This document shows, piece by piece, positions 22,500-34,488 of a stretch of 64,000 nt of DNA (its first letter is position 1; every line of letters begins with the position of its first letter). Under the pieces are notes generated by a model. That model was not told the origin of the DNA and did not search any database. It saw only the letters and a program-made list of their open reading frames with translations. The position numbers and the translations under genes are program-made. This DNA comes from Siphonodentalium dalli. Its lineage: Eukaryota > Mollusca > Scaphopoda > Gadilida > Siphonodentaliidae. The stretch spans positions 57,739,301 to 57,803,300 of the forward strand of contig CP136061.1 of the NCBI GenBank assembly GCA_032622095.1, in the 5' to 3' direction.

Positions 22500-22850
22500 T
22501 AGAGCGGGGCAAGGTTTAATTCATTTGTTTGAAACCTTTGACTTAAGATGAACTTGATCTGTATTTTGGGGTGGTAAACTAATACACCAAATTTGGTTCC
22601 GTTCACTTGATTCAATCTAAAGTTATCATCCGGAAACCGCAAATCAGGTAAAATCTAAGTCGAAAAAGGGGCATAACTCAGTCAAAATCATACGGACGAA
22701 ACCCATATTCGAACTTGATCTGTATTTTGGTGGGGTAAACTAACCAAATTTGGTTCAGTTCACTCGATTAAATCTAAAATTATCATCCGGAAACCAAAAG
22801 CGATCAGACGACGGACGGGTGGCCGGACGGACAACCCATTTACATAATAC
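22500..22850. repeat. Dispersed repeat I (GTCCGTCCG type), inverted
   Basis: Carries ATCATCCGGAAACC twice, AACTTGATCTGTATTTTGG twice and GACGACGGACGGGTGGCCGG. Same family as 36052-36730, 54640-54800 and 61555-61740. Confidence 0.6.
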
Positions 22851-23016
22851 AACCGTTTTTTTTCAAACTATAGAAACTAAGATCATGTCAGAAATCCTTA
22901 CCAAATGTCCGTGTGGCAGTGGTATCTCAGCGGAACGATGGCAGATAACTCTGCCTGGAGTTTGGATGGGTTCTTCATTAAGTTAAAAAAAATATACACT
23001 GGAATAATCTATTTTA

Positions 23017-23147
23017 CAAGATCAAGGTAAATATTGTTAGCCCAATGTATTCTCTTATATTAAGGAGGTTCCCTATGGGAGTCTCGCATATATAAGAGAA
23101 TGCATTGACACAGGGTTTTCAGGAAGATCCAGTCATGGAATGGTTAA
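23017..23147. mobile_element. Family B MITE, right half
   Basis: ACAAGATCAAGGTAAATATT, one hairpin, then AGTCATGGAATGGTTAA. Confidence 0.65.
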
Positions 23148-23907
23148 GCAATGATGAACAATCTTTGGAAGGTTTGATCTAAGAATTTTGCTCCATATTA
23201 TCATCCAATGAATAATTTTTTTTACTATATCTACATCAGGCATAGAATAAGCCAGAATAAATAAACAATTTTCATTCACCAGGGAATCAGTATTCTGTAT
23301 ACAGTGAAGTCAAGGCAAGAGATAACACAAACTTAACAGCATGAATACATCAAAATTAGGTGCAGATTATGCAATATTTGCCTCCGAAATGACATGAGAA
23401 TGGCAAAATCATACAGAGAAACCCGCAGGGAAAAATCTCTGAAATCTTTATAACTCAAACTGCACCAATAACAGAAGCAGCAAGTAGCTATAATGTTCTC
23501 CTTATCACCACATATCATCCCAACTTTATGCATGATTTCTCCATTTCTCAAACAGTAGCCAAGGAAAGGGTTTCCCCTGGGGAGATATAAGGAATATTTG
23601 TTGCCTTCCTCATAGATATAATGTGATGTGGGTGGGGTCGATATGGATCAGATTTGTGTGCGAATGAACGAGTTAATGTTAACATCACATATGCAGAGAT
23701 CCCAGCAGGGAATTCACTGCTACCTCATACTGTACTTAGATAGCACAGTATATATATAACATTTTATGGTGTATCTAGTGCTCTGTTCGAATATTCAAAT
23801 ATGTTTGAATCGTGAACAAATCTCCTACAGGTTGCCTTGTTGGGGTTTATCATAGCTTCAGCTTCTGGGCCATATGATGAAATGAGTTTTATATTATTGG
23901 TGGAGGG

Positions 23908-24348
23908 CAAGCCTGAATTCAGTGTCTGACATTTGCAGAATGAGGTCCCCAGAGGGTGAATTTAGTGACACTATCCCACACAGCAGGCTAGCATCAACAC
24001 ATTTACCCTCTGGGGACCTCATTCTGCTTAGGCCTCATCTTCTGGGAAGTATCTATAGTTTCAAATTACATTGTTTTTAGTTACTATTTCCCTTCTGTTC
24101 AGTTTCTATATCCCCTAATTTTCTGAAGATAAAACGCATAATCTAGGTGGCTAATAGGTGAACATCACCAACTTCAACTGGGGAACTCCAATCTGATCCT
24201 AGGTCTCTGAGGGCAGTTGAGACCTAAGCATAATGAGGCTCACAGAGGGTGAATTTACTGATGTTAGCCCGCTGTGTGGGATAGCGTCACTAAATTCATC
24301 CTCTGGGGACCTCATTCTGCAATGTCAGACACACTATATCCAGGCTTG
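23908..24348. mobile_element. Family D hAT-type MITE, full length with 8-bp target duplication
   Basis: CAAGCCTGAATTCAGTGTCT to ATATCCAGGCTTG, 441 bp. Flanked by GTGGAGGG at 23900-23907 and 24349-24356. Two hairpin blocks and a ~200-bp centre. Confidence 0.88.
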
Positions 24349-24521
24349 GTGGAGGGAAGACCGTGCAGAGAATTAGTTTCACTCCACTGAATGTAGAAAC
24401 CGTTGAACCCCAGAATAACACCGACAAACTTGCCCGGGTACATGAATCAGGTTACCATCCCATTGTGTGGATTCGAAACATCTTCGCCATCGCTGAACGA
24501 CTTATGTTGTCAGGCGCAAGG

Positions 24522-24708
24522 TACAGTAATGCTCTAATTAATCGACTCCTTAACCACAGCAGAATTATGGGTAACTTTTCAGGATTTAGTCAGAAATATG
24601 GCGAGAGCTTTCCGATGAATGGCAACAAGCCATATTTCGACTAAATCCTGAAAAGTTACCCATAATTATGCTGTGGTTAAGGAGTCGATTAATTAGAGCA
24701 TTACTGTA
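24522..24708. mobile_element. Family A palindromic MITE, centre shortened
   Basis: TACAGTAATGCTC to GAGCATTACTGTA; part of the left arm near the tip is missing. Confidence 0.8.
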
Positions 24709-25217
24709 CAAAGGAAAGACTGACTATCATCCATTACATACATGAACAATTATATGAAATGGAATTATGTTTGGGAAATTATTATATGAGCACCCTTAAA
24801 GGGGACTGTACACTAAATCTGGCCATTTGTGGGACCATCTCCTTTCATACTCAACAGAATATATGCAACAAATGAATAAATTGGAGCCATGTATGAGTGC
24901 AATATATACACTCATATACTTTATGAATGACCCAAAGAACATGGTAATTATAACGAAAATTAATTTATGACTGGAGTCAAATATATAATGGCCGGATTTA
25001 GGGTACAGTCCTTCTTTAAAATGAATGAATGGGAATAGATAATACAAATTGGCAAGAATCCAGTTATACAAATGTAAAGAACACCGCTTCATTCAACCAC
25101 TGCTCCATTATTATTAATAGCTTGAGAATACCTCACACTTATCGTATGGAAGATTCTATTATTTCTACATCTATATATTGTATCTCAAATATTTTATAAC
25201 TAAACAGCCCAACATAC

Positions 25218-25289
25218 CTTTCTTAGTTCATCATCATCCTCGGATGATATGTAATCCTCTCCTGGACTGTAACTCCGACTTCTCTGTAT
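25218..25289 (-). CDS. SASH1: SASH1-like gene, exon 6: short acidic exon
   Basis: Residues 273-296, 72 nt, phase 0 at both ends. The acceptor is TTTTTATTTTTCAG and the donor GTATGT, both strong. The peptide is IQRSRSYSPGEDYISSEDDD then ELRK. Human SASH1 has a comparable Ser-rich, acidic stretch (SREQSDDETEE) before a basic KFKRLHKL segment, matching exon 6 followed by exon 7. Too short to identify alone; support comes from splice signals, phase and collinearity. Confidence 0.72.
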
Positions 25290-25333
25290 CTGAAAAATAA
25301 AAAAAAAAGAGTTTCATTTAATGTACGGTATAG

Positions 25334-25505
25334 TACATGTAATGCCCTAAATAATCAACTCCTTAACCACAGCAGAATGATGGGTAACTTTCAGCACTGA
25401 GAGCTTTCCGATGAATGGCAACAAGCCATATTTCCGACTAAATCCTGAAAAGTTACCCATAATTCTGCTGTGCTTAAGGAGTCAATTATTTAGGGCATTA
25501 CTGTA
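25334..25505. mobile_element. Family A palindromic MITE, centre shortened
   Basis: TACATGTAATGCCC to GGGCATTACTGTA. It lies about 45 bases upstream of the exon 6 acceptor. Confidence 0.78.
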
Positions 25506-26467
25506 TCTACCACATCCACGCTGACATTGATAAGTTTTCTTTAGATAAACAGAGATAGAATCCAGTAGAATAGAATAAATTTCATTCAAAAGATTGTATG
25601 ATACAAAATTGAATAACACAAACTCTGACCAACTGTAGATACAAAATTCTGATTAAATAAGATTAAATATTTAAAATGAAAAACCTGCAGATGAGTATTA
25701 ATTCTTAGCATACAAGTCTTTGTACTAAATGGACAAGAATAGGAGGGAGTTACATGATGGAATGTGTTTCTAAGATTCACACAGATACCAATATCACTAT
25801 AATCTCCTACATGCTGGGTATGATCTCACAATTACAGATTAATCACTATTCGTGTGCTGCAAATTTATAAACAAAGCTCATAGTTGGAGAATCCAATTTT
25901 TTATATCACTATTTACTTACCAAATACCAGTGAGTCTACACTGCCACATGAGATATAAAATATGACTTTATATTTAAATAGCAAGATATGAAAGGTATTA
26001 TGTGATAAGCGTAGTTATACTGAGTCACTCTTCCCAGTCAGCGTTATTGATATTTCACACGGCTTTACGCATAAAGAAGATTTTGTGGTTAACAGTTGGG
26101 ATGGTCAACCATGTGAGAAATTATAGTACTTTGTAGCCTATATTCATCAATTAACTGAACCAGTGGTAATTGATGCTGTTATTGAAATTTTAGGTAAAAT
26201 AGACATTTTAAATATAACAAATCTTTTTTATTGGGATATCCCATTTGGAGAGAATTTTCCTTTAAAAAAGCGTGGGAAATTCAGTTTATGGTTACTTGAT
26301 ATAATTGGGTAGTTATAACTTAGAAGGCTTCGTAAAAAGCACTGGCCACTACTAACTATTAAAAAACATGACGAACAGGAGGATAATAAGGCAGGTTTAC
26401 AACCACAGCTACATGTATATATTCTAGTTTATTTCAAGTGGCTGTTTTAGGAGTCAGTTTCAATCTG

Positions 26468-27957
26468 TTAAAGTGATGTGAAACACTCCAGTAGGGTGAT
26501 CAAATAGAAATGGAGATTAATCTTGCTCAAAGTAGTAAATTTTATAAATATTATATTAGAGATGGGCGGTTGTGAAATTTTGCCTCGGTTTCGGTTTCGG
26601 TTGTGGAAAAAGAGTTGAGTCTCGGTTTCGGTTTCGGTTTTTATTAATACAAATTACTAATGTGAACAAAATCTAATTATGCTTCATCATATTACAAAGA
26701 AAACACACCAATTGTATCACCATAACTTGTGAGGTACATGTCCTTTTATAATATTAAATTATGTATCATATTGTTACTATTACATGTATATTGTTAATGT
26801 CCATGTCGGTGGCAGTGCTAGAATGCAAGTGAGTCTGTGTATTGTATAAGACTGCAATTCAGCATCATATGATCATAAGTGTGAAATAATATAATGATCA
26901 TTTATATTGGCATAAAACTAATGTGTGTGACTAGATATATGTGTATAGTTATGATTTGAAAAATAAAATTTGAAATAAACAACAAAATGAAAATAAAACA
27001 TGACTAGAATCTCTCAATCACATTATCTGGCTATATGCCTATTACCATATTTAGGGAACATAATATTGTACACACTATACAGTATACATGCATCCAATAC
27101 AAGTCACCTGAATGAGTGCTATTTCTCAACAGTTTACCGACAAACGGTAGAATTCATTCCGGCTCCGATTCCGGCATAACATTTTTAATCAACGGCGCAC
27201 AAATATATTTGACGATTTAACATCCAAACAGTGATAAAAACTAATAGGGAATGCGGGTAACAATCATTGATACCTTTTCATATCGTATCCTCGTTATAAA
27301 ATTCACCTTTCAGAGTATTTGTACGGCCTTAATGATTAAAATAACATGAGAAATAAACTGACTTGTGAAGTTGTGTTGTGTTTACTACGGCGAAAATAGG
27401 TGTACACGGAAGCAACGTAATTAATTCGTCGCGCGATTTCACCATGCGAACTCCTTTCTGCATATATTACAGGTGGCACACTTAGATTTCTTATCTTTCT
27501 TTGAAAAATATTTCCACACAGGACTCTTTTGTTCGTCGTGTTCTGCCATGATTACAGGAAGTTGTGACAACCGAAACAACGGGTTTTCCCAACTTACCAC
27601 GGTTGTCATTTCCGGTTTTTCCCGACAACCGAAACCGAACTGATTCCACGGTTAACTGCCCATCTCTATATTATATCCAAATTGACAACAGGCACCATCA
27701 TTCTTATATATTAATTAAATACAGTGACTCTCGATGGGGAAATCGTTTTCGTTAAGTTTACCGCAGATAGTTGCGTCCTGAATCAAGATGTAAATATTTA
27801 CAATTGTGCATAGTTCAGACGATGTTTTCTATGAAGTGGTAAGGTCGATTTGTTTGAAATTTTCGGCAATTTTACTAGAATGCTACATTCCTCCAGTTGG
27901 CATAGTGTCTGAATACCAACTTATTAGTTTCACGGACCACAATAAGTACATAATATG
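26468..27957. repeat. Dispersed repeat H, copy 2, split by a hAT-type element
   Basis: TTAAAGTGATGTGAAACACT at the left; AAATATTTACAATTGTGC and CTCCAGTTGGCATAGTGTCT at the right. Interrupted by 26557-27668. Confidence 0.6.
26557..27668. mobile_element. 1,112-bp non-autonomous hAT-type element
   Basis: TAGAGATGGGCGGTT to AACTGCCCATCTCTA, flanked by the exact 8-bp duplication TATTATAT (26549-26556 and 27669-27676). Just inside the ends are repeats of TCGGTTTCGG / CCGAAACCG. No transposase frame. Nested in repeat H. Confidence 0.88.
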
Positions 27958-27991
27958 GGTCCTTTAGTTCGGGCATGAAGGCATGAAGTGT

Positions 27992-28172
27992 TTAACCCTT
28001 AAATGCTGGTGCAGCATTAAATATCATGTGCCAGTGCATTCTCTGAGAGTCTCCCACAGGGAGTATTCTCTTATATATGCGAGTCTCCCAATGGGAGACT
28101 CACATATATAGAGAATGCATTGGTCCAGGGTTTTCTCAAAATTTCAGGAAGCTCCAGTCATGGAAGGGTTAA
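27992..28172. mobile_element. Family B TTAA-type MITE, shortened
   Basis: TTAACCCTTAAATGCTGGTG to CATGGAAGGGTTAA; the first hairpin has collapsed. Confidence 0.72.
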
Positions 28173-28239
28173 CTTTATATATATATATATAGGGCCAGCC
28201 TTGCAGGAAAATAAGAAGCATATTGAGTTATGTTTAATG

Positions 28240-28462
28240 CATTATTTACGGAATGGAAGCTTAATTCCATTCATTGGAAGAGTGTAATATTGATCTGGAG
28301 GAATATTCAGAAAATATAAGCAGACCACAGACAGATGAACGAGTAATAAAAGTGATGAAGGATTGCTATTTATATGGCGGGAAATGTTCAGATAATGTTC
28401 GTTTCTTGAACTTATTATCAGAGCATTTCCCATGGGAACTACTTGTCAATGAGTATTTTGTA
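28240..28462. mobile_element. Family G MITE, left TTAA end missing
   Basis: AATTCCATTCATTGGAAGAG, GCGGGAAATGTTCAGATAAT, GGGAACTACTTGTCAATGAG. Confidence 0.5.
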
Positions 28463-29266
28463 TAATTTTATAGTTACATGTAGCATATCCATAAGTCAGC
28501 TACTCAAGAGTTCATCATCTTACATGTACATGTAGCTATTAAATAAGAAATGTAAAACTTACACTTGACTCAACGTTCAAGAGCTAGAGCCATAAATAGA
28601 GTCCGACAATCCTTGAAACTATTCCAAATCCTAGTACATCAATGAGATGTCTCTGTCAGACACAATTCACTTAATTATTTATTCGTTTATTTCAGAGCCA
28701 ACCTAGTGACACCGTCTTCAGAGTGGATACCTCCAAAAATAATCAGTGGAAATCGAGTGGGGAAGATTAAATCCTCATCACTATTCACTGGCTGTATAAT
28801 CTCCAAACAATCTACGAAAATGAATGTTCTGTAAATTAAATCCCAGCGAAATAAAGTCCCTGTGAATTACCTATTCAGGTAAAGAGATGAGGTCTCAATG
28901 AGAAAGAACTCAGGTAAATAATCCACACACATGTAGGCCCTACACAGATGAGGTAACGAGAAAGTAAATATGCAAATAACCACCTGTATGCTAGGACAAG
29001 GAAAAACACTCACTGTAACTCAGAATGGGATGTGTGTGTGTGTGTGTGCAGGTCGGCTGCACCTATTCGTTTATAAGTTAAGCAACCTTGGGTCAGTTTA
29101 CATTGCAATAGAAATATACCAAGGCTGGTTGAGTGGGCCGGCTGGAATTTAATTCATGATTTTTGTGGTGCATCTATGTATCCATATAGTATATGATTCA
29201 GGGTTCAACCAGAACTAATAACATTTGAGGCCATTCAATGCTATTTCTCGATATTTTTCAACCCTT

Positions 29267-29513
29267 TCATGACTGGAGCTTCCTGACATTTTGTGAAAAC
29301 CATGTGCCAATACATTCTCTTATATAGGCGAGACAGCCTCACATACATGTATATAAGTGAATGCATTGACCTAACAATATTTACCTTGACCATGTAAGCC
29401 AGTGAATTTTCTTATATATGTGAGGCTCCGTATGGGAGACTCGCATATATAAGACAATGCACTGGCACATTATCTTTAATGCTGCACCAGCGCAGCTCCC
29501 TTCAAATGGTTAA
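29267..29513. mobile_element. Family B TTAA-type MITE, ends worn
   Basis: TCAACCCTTTCATGACTGGA to CTTCAAATGGTTAA, with two hairpins. Confidence 0.72.
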
Positions 29514-29930
29514 AGCCCTCAATTCTAAAATTCCAGGCCATTCAAGGCAATTCAACGCAATTTCATTATTTTTCAAGACTCTGAATTTTAATATCATACT
29601 ATGCAATTATAGCCATTTGTCAAATTTAAGGCTATTCCAGGTTTTTGATTCTTGTTTCTTGTATTTCTCTTCTATTGCTGATCTCTTGAGTAGATTTTTT
29701 GAAAGACTCACTCTACACGTATCTCCTACAAATAACACTTCCAACAACAACAACATTTCTAGGAAACTTGTTTTGGAGAAATATTATGCTCATAAAAAAC
29801 TAGAGAAACATCTGGTGTTACAAACGAAATTAACTAAAGAGATTTTCAATTAAAAAAAAAACATACACATATCACAACATGACAGTGTGGAGTTCTAAAA
29901 ATAGCTGCATTTTCATTTTTCACTCCCAGT

Positions 29931-30236
29931 TTAAAGTGATGTGAAACGGAACGGAATAACAAATAATTATGCCAAAAAAAGTTTATTTCATAAATTTGAT
30001 ATCCAAATAGTCAGAAAACTGCGTCAATGTTATAAACGAATTACACGCAGTGACTATTATTGGTGCAATCATTCCTGTAATGGTTATGTCCAATAAATAT
30101 TACGTGAATAAATTAGTAAATATTTACATTTGGTTGAAATTTTCGACAATCTGAGTTCATTGCTACATTCTTCCAATGGTGATAATGTTTGGATACCAAC
30201 AGATTGGTTCTATTCAATGAAATAAGTCCACAATAC
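29931..30236. repeat. Dispersed repeat H, copy 3
   Basis: TTAAAGTGATGTGAAACGGA, TAAATATTTACATTTGG, then CTACATTCTTCCAATGG. Confidence 0.55.
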
Positions 30237-30310
30237 AAAAGTGTATTGCTTTAAAAAAAAATTGCAACAAAATATCATTTCTTAGTGACAGAAGCTCCTG
30301 TTGAGTCATG

Positions 30311-30862
30311 TTATTTATTTATTTATTGGTGTTTAAAAAATGTTGCTTTCAGCAGCCAGGGCTATATCACGACGTTCAAGCCTTGAAATAGTGTGTCTGT
30401 CATTTGCAGAATGAGGTTCCCAGAGGGTGAATTTAGTGATGCTACCCCGCATAGCGGGCTAGCATCACCAAATTCACCCTCTGGGAACCTCATTCTGCTG
30501 AGGTGTAAGCAGAATGAGGTCCCAAGAGGGTGAATTTGATGATGCTAGCCCACTATGCAGGGTAGCATCACTAAATTCACCCTCTGGGGACCTCATTCTG
30601 CAAATGACAGACACACTATTTCAAGGCTTGACGACGTTGCCAGTTTTACTAAGGCAAATCTAGCAGTGATTTCATTGGCTGGAAGAATGACCCATTGCGC
30701 CCAGCGAAACCACCAGAGTAACTGGCAACTCCCCCAGATAGCGATATGGGATACAAAGTCAATGATGACTCCACCGGAAATTGAACCCTCATTGCAAGCG
30801 CTGGAGAGCAAATCGGTCTCGGGCTGAGCCCGTTACCAACTGAGCCACCGAGGCCGCCCTGT
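30311..30862 (-). mobile_element. tRNA-derived SINE, split by a family D MITE
   Basis: On the minus strand it starts with a tRNA-like head holding an A box (TGGCTCAGTTGG, near 30840) and a B box (GGTTCAATTTCC, near 30785). The body follows, and the tail repeats AATAAATAAATAA at 30311-30327. Family D copy 30377-30630 sits inside. The frame 30649-30924 is a shadow. Confidence 0.6.
30377..30630. mobile_element. Family D hAT-type MITE with 8-bp target duplication, nested in a SINE
   Basis: CAAGCCTTGAAATAGTGTGT to its exact inverse CACTATTTCAAGGCTTG, 254 bp. Flanked by ACGACGTT at 30369-30376 and 30631-30638. The centre of the longer copies is deleted. Confidence 0.92.
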
Positions 30863-32721
30863 TGAGTGGTCTCTTTCACCCAAAAGTAATATTTTATCAC
30901 CATGAATCTATACAGAAAGTTCACCTTTAATTATTTAATTACAATTTAGACAAACATAACCAGGGCTCTAACCTTTGGACTTCGGAATGGGGCTTTTTAA
31001 ATTTTTGAGACACATTTACTACGCTAATTTATTTTTCGCGTTTGCTGCTGACATCGAACATTTATCACGCACTGGCCTATCCTATGCGTGCATTTCACAC
31101 ACCTCTCATACAACTATAGTCATTTATTCTGCGGTTTATCTGTACTAAGGTGTGTGTCCCATGGTTATATATTCTCACCATATAATTCATCGCTGACAGT
31201 TATATCGCCTGTTTAATTACCCGTTGTATTTATTCCGGGTCACACAACCATATCATAATGCTACCAACACATATTTGAATCTTAATCAGCCTGTCACATA
31301 CTGCGGACCTCACTGAATTGTTTTGTGCACTGTAGAATCGATATACAATGGTGGCCTCATATAGTGCTAAGGTGGCTTGAACTGTATGATTATATAGAAA
31401 AGGTCCATATGTATGATACACTGTACAACAATTTGAAATGGAGGGTTACAATATAGCCAAATCACGTATAAACAATCCATATTTTAGTTGGACATTTCAA
31501 ACATTTTTATTTTTAAGCACTAAGTTTTTAAATGTTGAAAATTATGTCTGGGATAATAATTAGGAGAGAAGTGGGCATGACAACACCACCAACCACATCC
31601 CTACTAAATATTTATACTTTTCTGGGGATACAACTTCTGGGTGCCTAGTTACAAATTGGGTTTCAAAGTAAAAATAAATGCAATGAATAAACTTTCAAAT
31701 GGAACTTAAGCCAGAAAGATGAAGAATAATAAATCATGGCTGGATCTATGGGGTAAATATAGGGTGGAAGCAGGGTTTATTAAGTGTTTGGTATGATATT
31801 CATGGTAAATATGTTGTTACAGTAATTTTGTAATAATTGAGAAAATGTATTGACTATTTTTAGAACAAGAGATGACAATGAATTCATGGACTCAAAGTAT
31901 ACTAAGCTGAGATGAGGAAAAAGATATGTGTACCCAAAGAAGGTTACTTGAAGCGGCAGCCCTCGATACTATTAGTATGAGTTCAAAGTGAACCCTAGAT
32001 CTCCAAAGGTCATATATGAGCAATTGTCAGTCAGATGATTGAAAACGTCCAAGCGATTTGGACAAAATATATCAAGGTATTAACTATATTACTCCGAGTA
32101 ATGAATTAAAATGGCCAGATAAAACTTTTACTTCATCTCTTTCCTTATTTTCAATTTTATTTGAACCTCAGATATATAACAGTTATACGACTTACAGTAA
32201 ATTCTACTGTAAGAAAATCCCATAACGGAAGCTTTCTAAAATTTCTCTTTACGTTTATTGGTAGGCCCACGCTAAAAAGCTGAGTAAAAGTTCTTAATCT
32301 CAGAGACTTTTTCAACAACATTGACTTCGTAGTTTACTGGTGACATCAAAAGGTCTAGAATAACCCGATCAATGCTGATCAATGATTGGAAAAACATTCT
32401 TGACAAAGAATCAATCACGGTGCTCAGACCATGAAATGTTGTCGACTCTTTCATCATTTCAGGGTCTCTTTGAAATAAATTTATCCGCCAGTTTATTCTA
32501 TTGGAGTACATGGATAATGTGCTATATATAGAACTGAAGATTGGCTCAAGATCCAGACTTTGCCTTTCTCACAAAATAAATTCTCCTTTTGAATATGCAA
32601 AGTTCAATAACATAAGAGGTTCGACCTTAAAATTTTCAAAAATTCAATATTGCGCAGTGTCATACAACTTTCCTCCAAAATTTATATAGAGTTTACACCT
32701 AAAGAAACATATAATCTTCTC
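30863..32721. other. Unique AT-rich intron sequence
   Basis: No exon, MITE or tandem repeat recognised. Confidence 0.45.
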
Positions 32722-32831
32722 GGGGAGAGCTTTCCGATGAATGGCAACAAGCCATATTTCCAACTAAATCCTGAAAAGTTACCCATAATTCTGTTGTGTT
32801 TAAGGAGTCAATTACTTAGGGCATTACTATA
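32722..32831. mobile_element. Family A MITE, right half only
   Basis: GGGGAGAGCTTTCCGATGAA to GGGCATTACTATA; the left arm is absent. Confidence 0.75.
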
Positions 32832-33041
32832 CATTACCTATAACATACCAATTAGTCCAATAAAATACCAAAGTTAAAGAAAAACATAAAGGGATAAACA
32901 TTGAAAAATAGTAGCCATCTTGTGAGCTAGTCATTCAACATATATTCAACCAATAATATGAGGTAGTATTAAATTTTTGGCGTATATATATATATAGCTT
33001 GTGAGCTATTCATTCTTTGTGAATATGTATATTTTACTAAC

Positions 33042-33598
33042 CTTGTGAGCTAGTCGTTTCTCGTGTGTATCAATACTCTTTTTACGCCCAACAGCGGGAG
33101 AATTCCTTGCAAGAAGCCCGCCACCCGAGCACCGCGAATGTGTATCACAGGATTTATTCACTATTCCATTAATCCGAGTCTGTATCACTGAAGCACTGTC
33201 AGCTGATTGGTCAGATGTCGACGATATCAGCGAAGTTCGAGAACTGGTTTTTGGAATTTGCACAGCGGTCCTTCCAGCATAGGGGTTTTCTTGTGATCCG
33301 TTATGAATTATGCACGGCGTTCCTGCAAACTGTCGATTCTGAAGCATAACAACCGGTGAGTATGTCCGAGAATGAACATGTTGGTTACACGAAGGAGAAG
33401 AAACAATGGACACTGGGTAATTGACGACTTGTCCCGGATTGGAGAATGATCGTAGCACCTGAGGAGAGTTAGCCTGGTAATCCACGTGACCTATGCTGTG
33501 TACACGTCGCTGACGACAACAATCTCCGGAGCATGGTACGAGTGGTTCTTCATAATCCTGGGGGAGGTATCCGTAACAAACCTGACATCTTGTGTTCT
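33042..33598 (-). CDS. SASH1: SASH1-like gene, exon 5: Ser-rich linker with Cys cluster
   Basis: Residues 88-272 plus two bases of codon 87. The acceptor is CATCTTTCTTACAG and the donor GTTAGT. The open frame continues past both splice sites; the part upstream of 33598 reads into a MITE and is not coding. The exon starts NTRCQVCYGYLPQDYEEPLV and then PCSGDCC, giving a C-x2-C-x14-C-x3-C-C arrangement that could bind metal, though I recognise no named finger. The rest is Ser/Thr/Asn-rich and probably disordered. It looks like a lineage-specific expansion of the linker that in human SASH1 lies between the coiled coil and the acidic stretch. Confidence 0.75.
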
Positions 33599-33616
33599 CT
33601 GTAAGAAAGATGAATG

Positions 33617-33889
33617 TGTTAAAGGAACGCATATCATGACTGGACATTCCTGAAATTTTGTGAAAACCCTGTGCCAATGCATTCTCTTTTATATGCGAGT
33701 CTCCCATAGGGAGCCTCGCATATAAATGAAAAATCATTGGCCTAAAAATATTTACCTTGACCTTGTAAGCCAGTGCATTCTCTTTTATATATGCGAGGCT
33801 CCCTATGGGAGACTCACATATGTAAGAGAATGTACTGCCACAGGATCTTTAATGCTGCACCAGCCCAGCTCCCATCATGAAAGGGTTAA
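33617..33889. mobile_element. Family B TTAA-type MITE just upstream of exon 5
   Basis: Degenerate left end with CATGACTGGACATTCCTGAA, two hairpins, right end CATGAAAGGGTTAA. It starts about 20 bases from the exon 5 acceptor, so the acceptor's upstream context borders a MITE. Confidence 0.75.
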
Positions 33890-34382
33890 AGTTTATTGGA
33901 ATTTGAACAAGACTCACAACTGCTTGATGAATTATGACAGCTTGTTATAGGAACCTTTTTATATCAATATTTCTTATTACTGCATTCTAGGAACTATATT
34001 TTAATTAAGATAAGGCCTGAAATACAAACATTTCCAACACCCAAAACATGGTTCACCCACAAACTTAAATCAATATAATGCTGTTTAGCGCAAAGTTGCA
34101 GTTATGCAATTTGTCTATCTTCTGAAAATCAAATAACTTATCCATCAATATCAAAATCACAACTGTTCAACAACCCAGTTTTAGAAACTAATCCAAGAGT
34201 TGCCTGCCTTAGATAAAAGGATTCACTGGCAAAACAATTTATAAATCACTTTTGTTCATTTTTCTGCATAGAATGTAATGCTGGCCTTGGACCAAAGTAT
34301 TAATCTGCAATCCAACAACAGTGTTTGTTGAAGTATGTTGGTCTCTGTGATGCAGACAGCGCCAATCCAGGATGAATAAATG

Positions 34383-34463
34383 TTTAACCCTTTGGTGGCC
34401 CAATGGATTCTCCCATTCAGTTTTAAAATACACATTGGAATGGCCCATTCTTCAGTTATAAGA
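34383..34463. mobile_element. Family G MITE, one arm
   Basis: TTAACCCTTTGGTGGCCCAA, TGGATTCTCCCATTCAG, CACATTGGAATGGCCCATTC. Confidence 0.5.
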
Positions 34464-34488
34464 AAGTGAAGATACTACAAGCAGACAG

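Noticed and set aside
22902-22972. Possible minus-strand exon (acceptor AATGAAG, donor GTAAGG) between exons 6 and 7
   Set aside because: Exons 6 and 7 join in phase 0, and none of the available acceptors gives a length divisible by three. The stretch also adjoins repeat I.
28692-28835. Plus-strand exon-like stretch after TTTATTCGTTTATTTCAG
   Set aside because: No donor and no neighbouring plus-strand exons; a stop soon follows.
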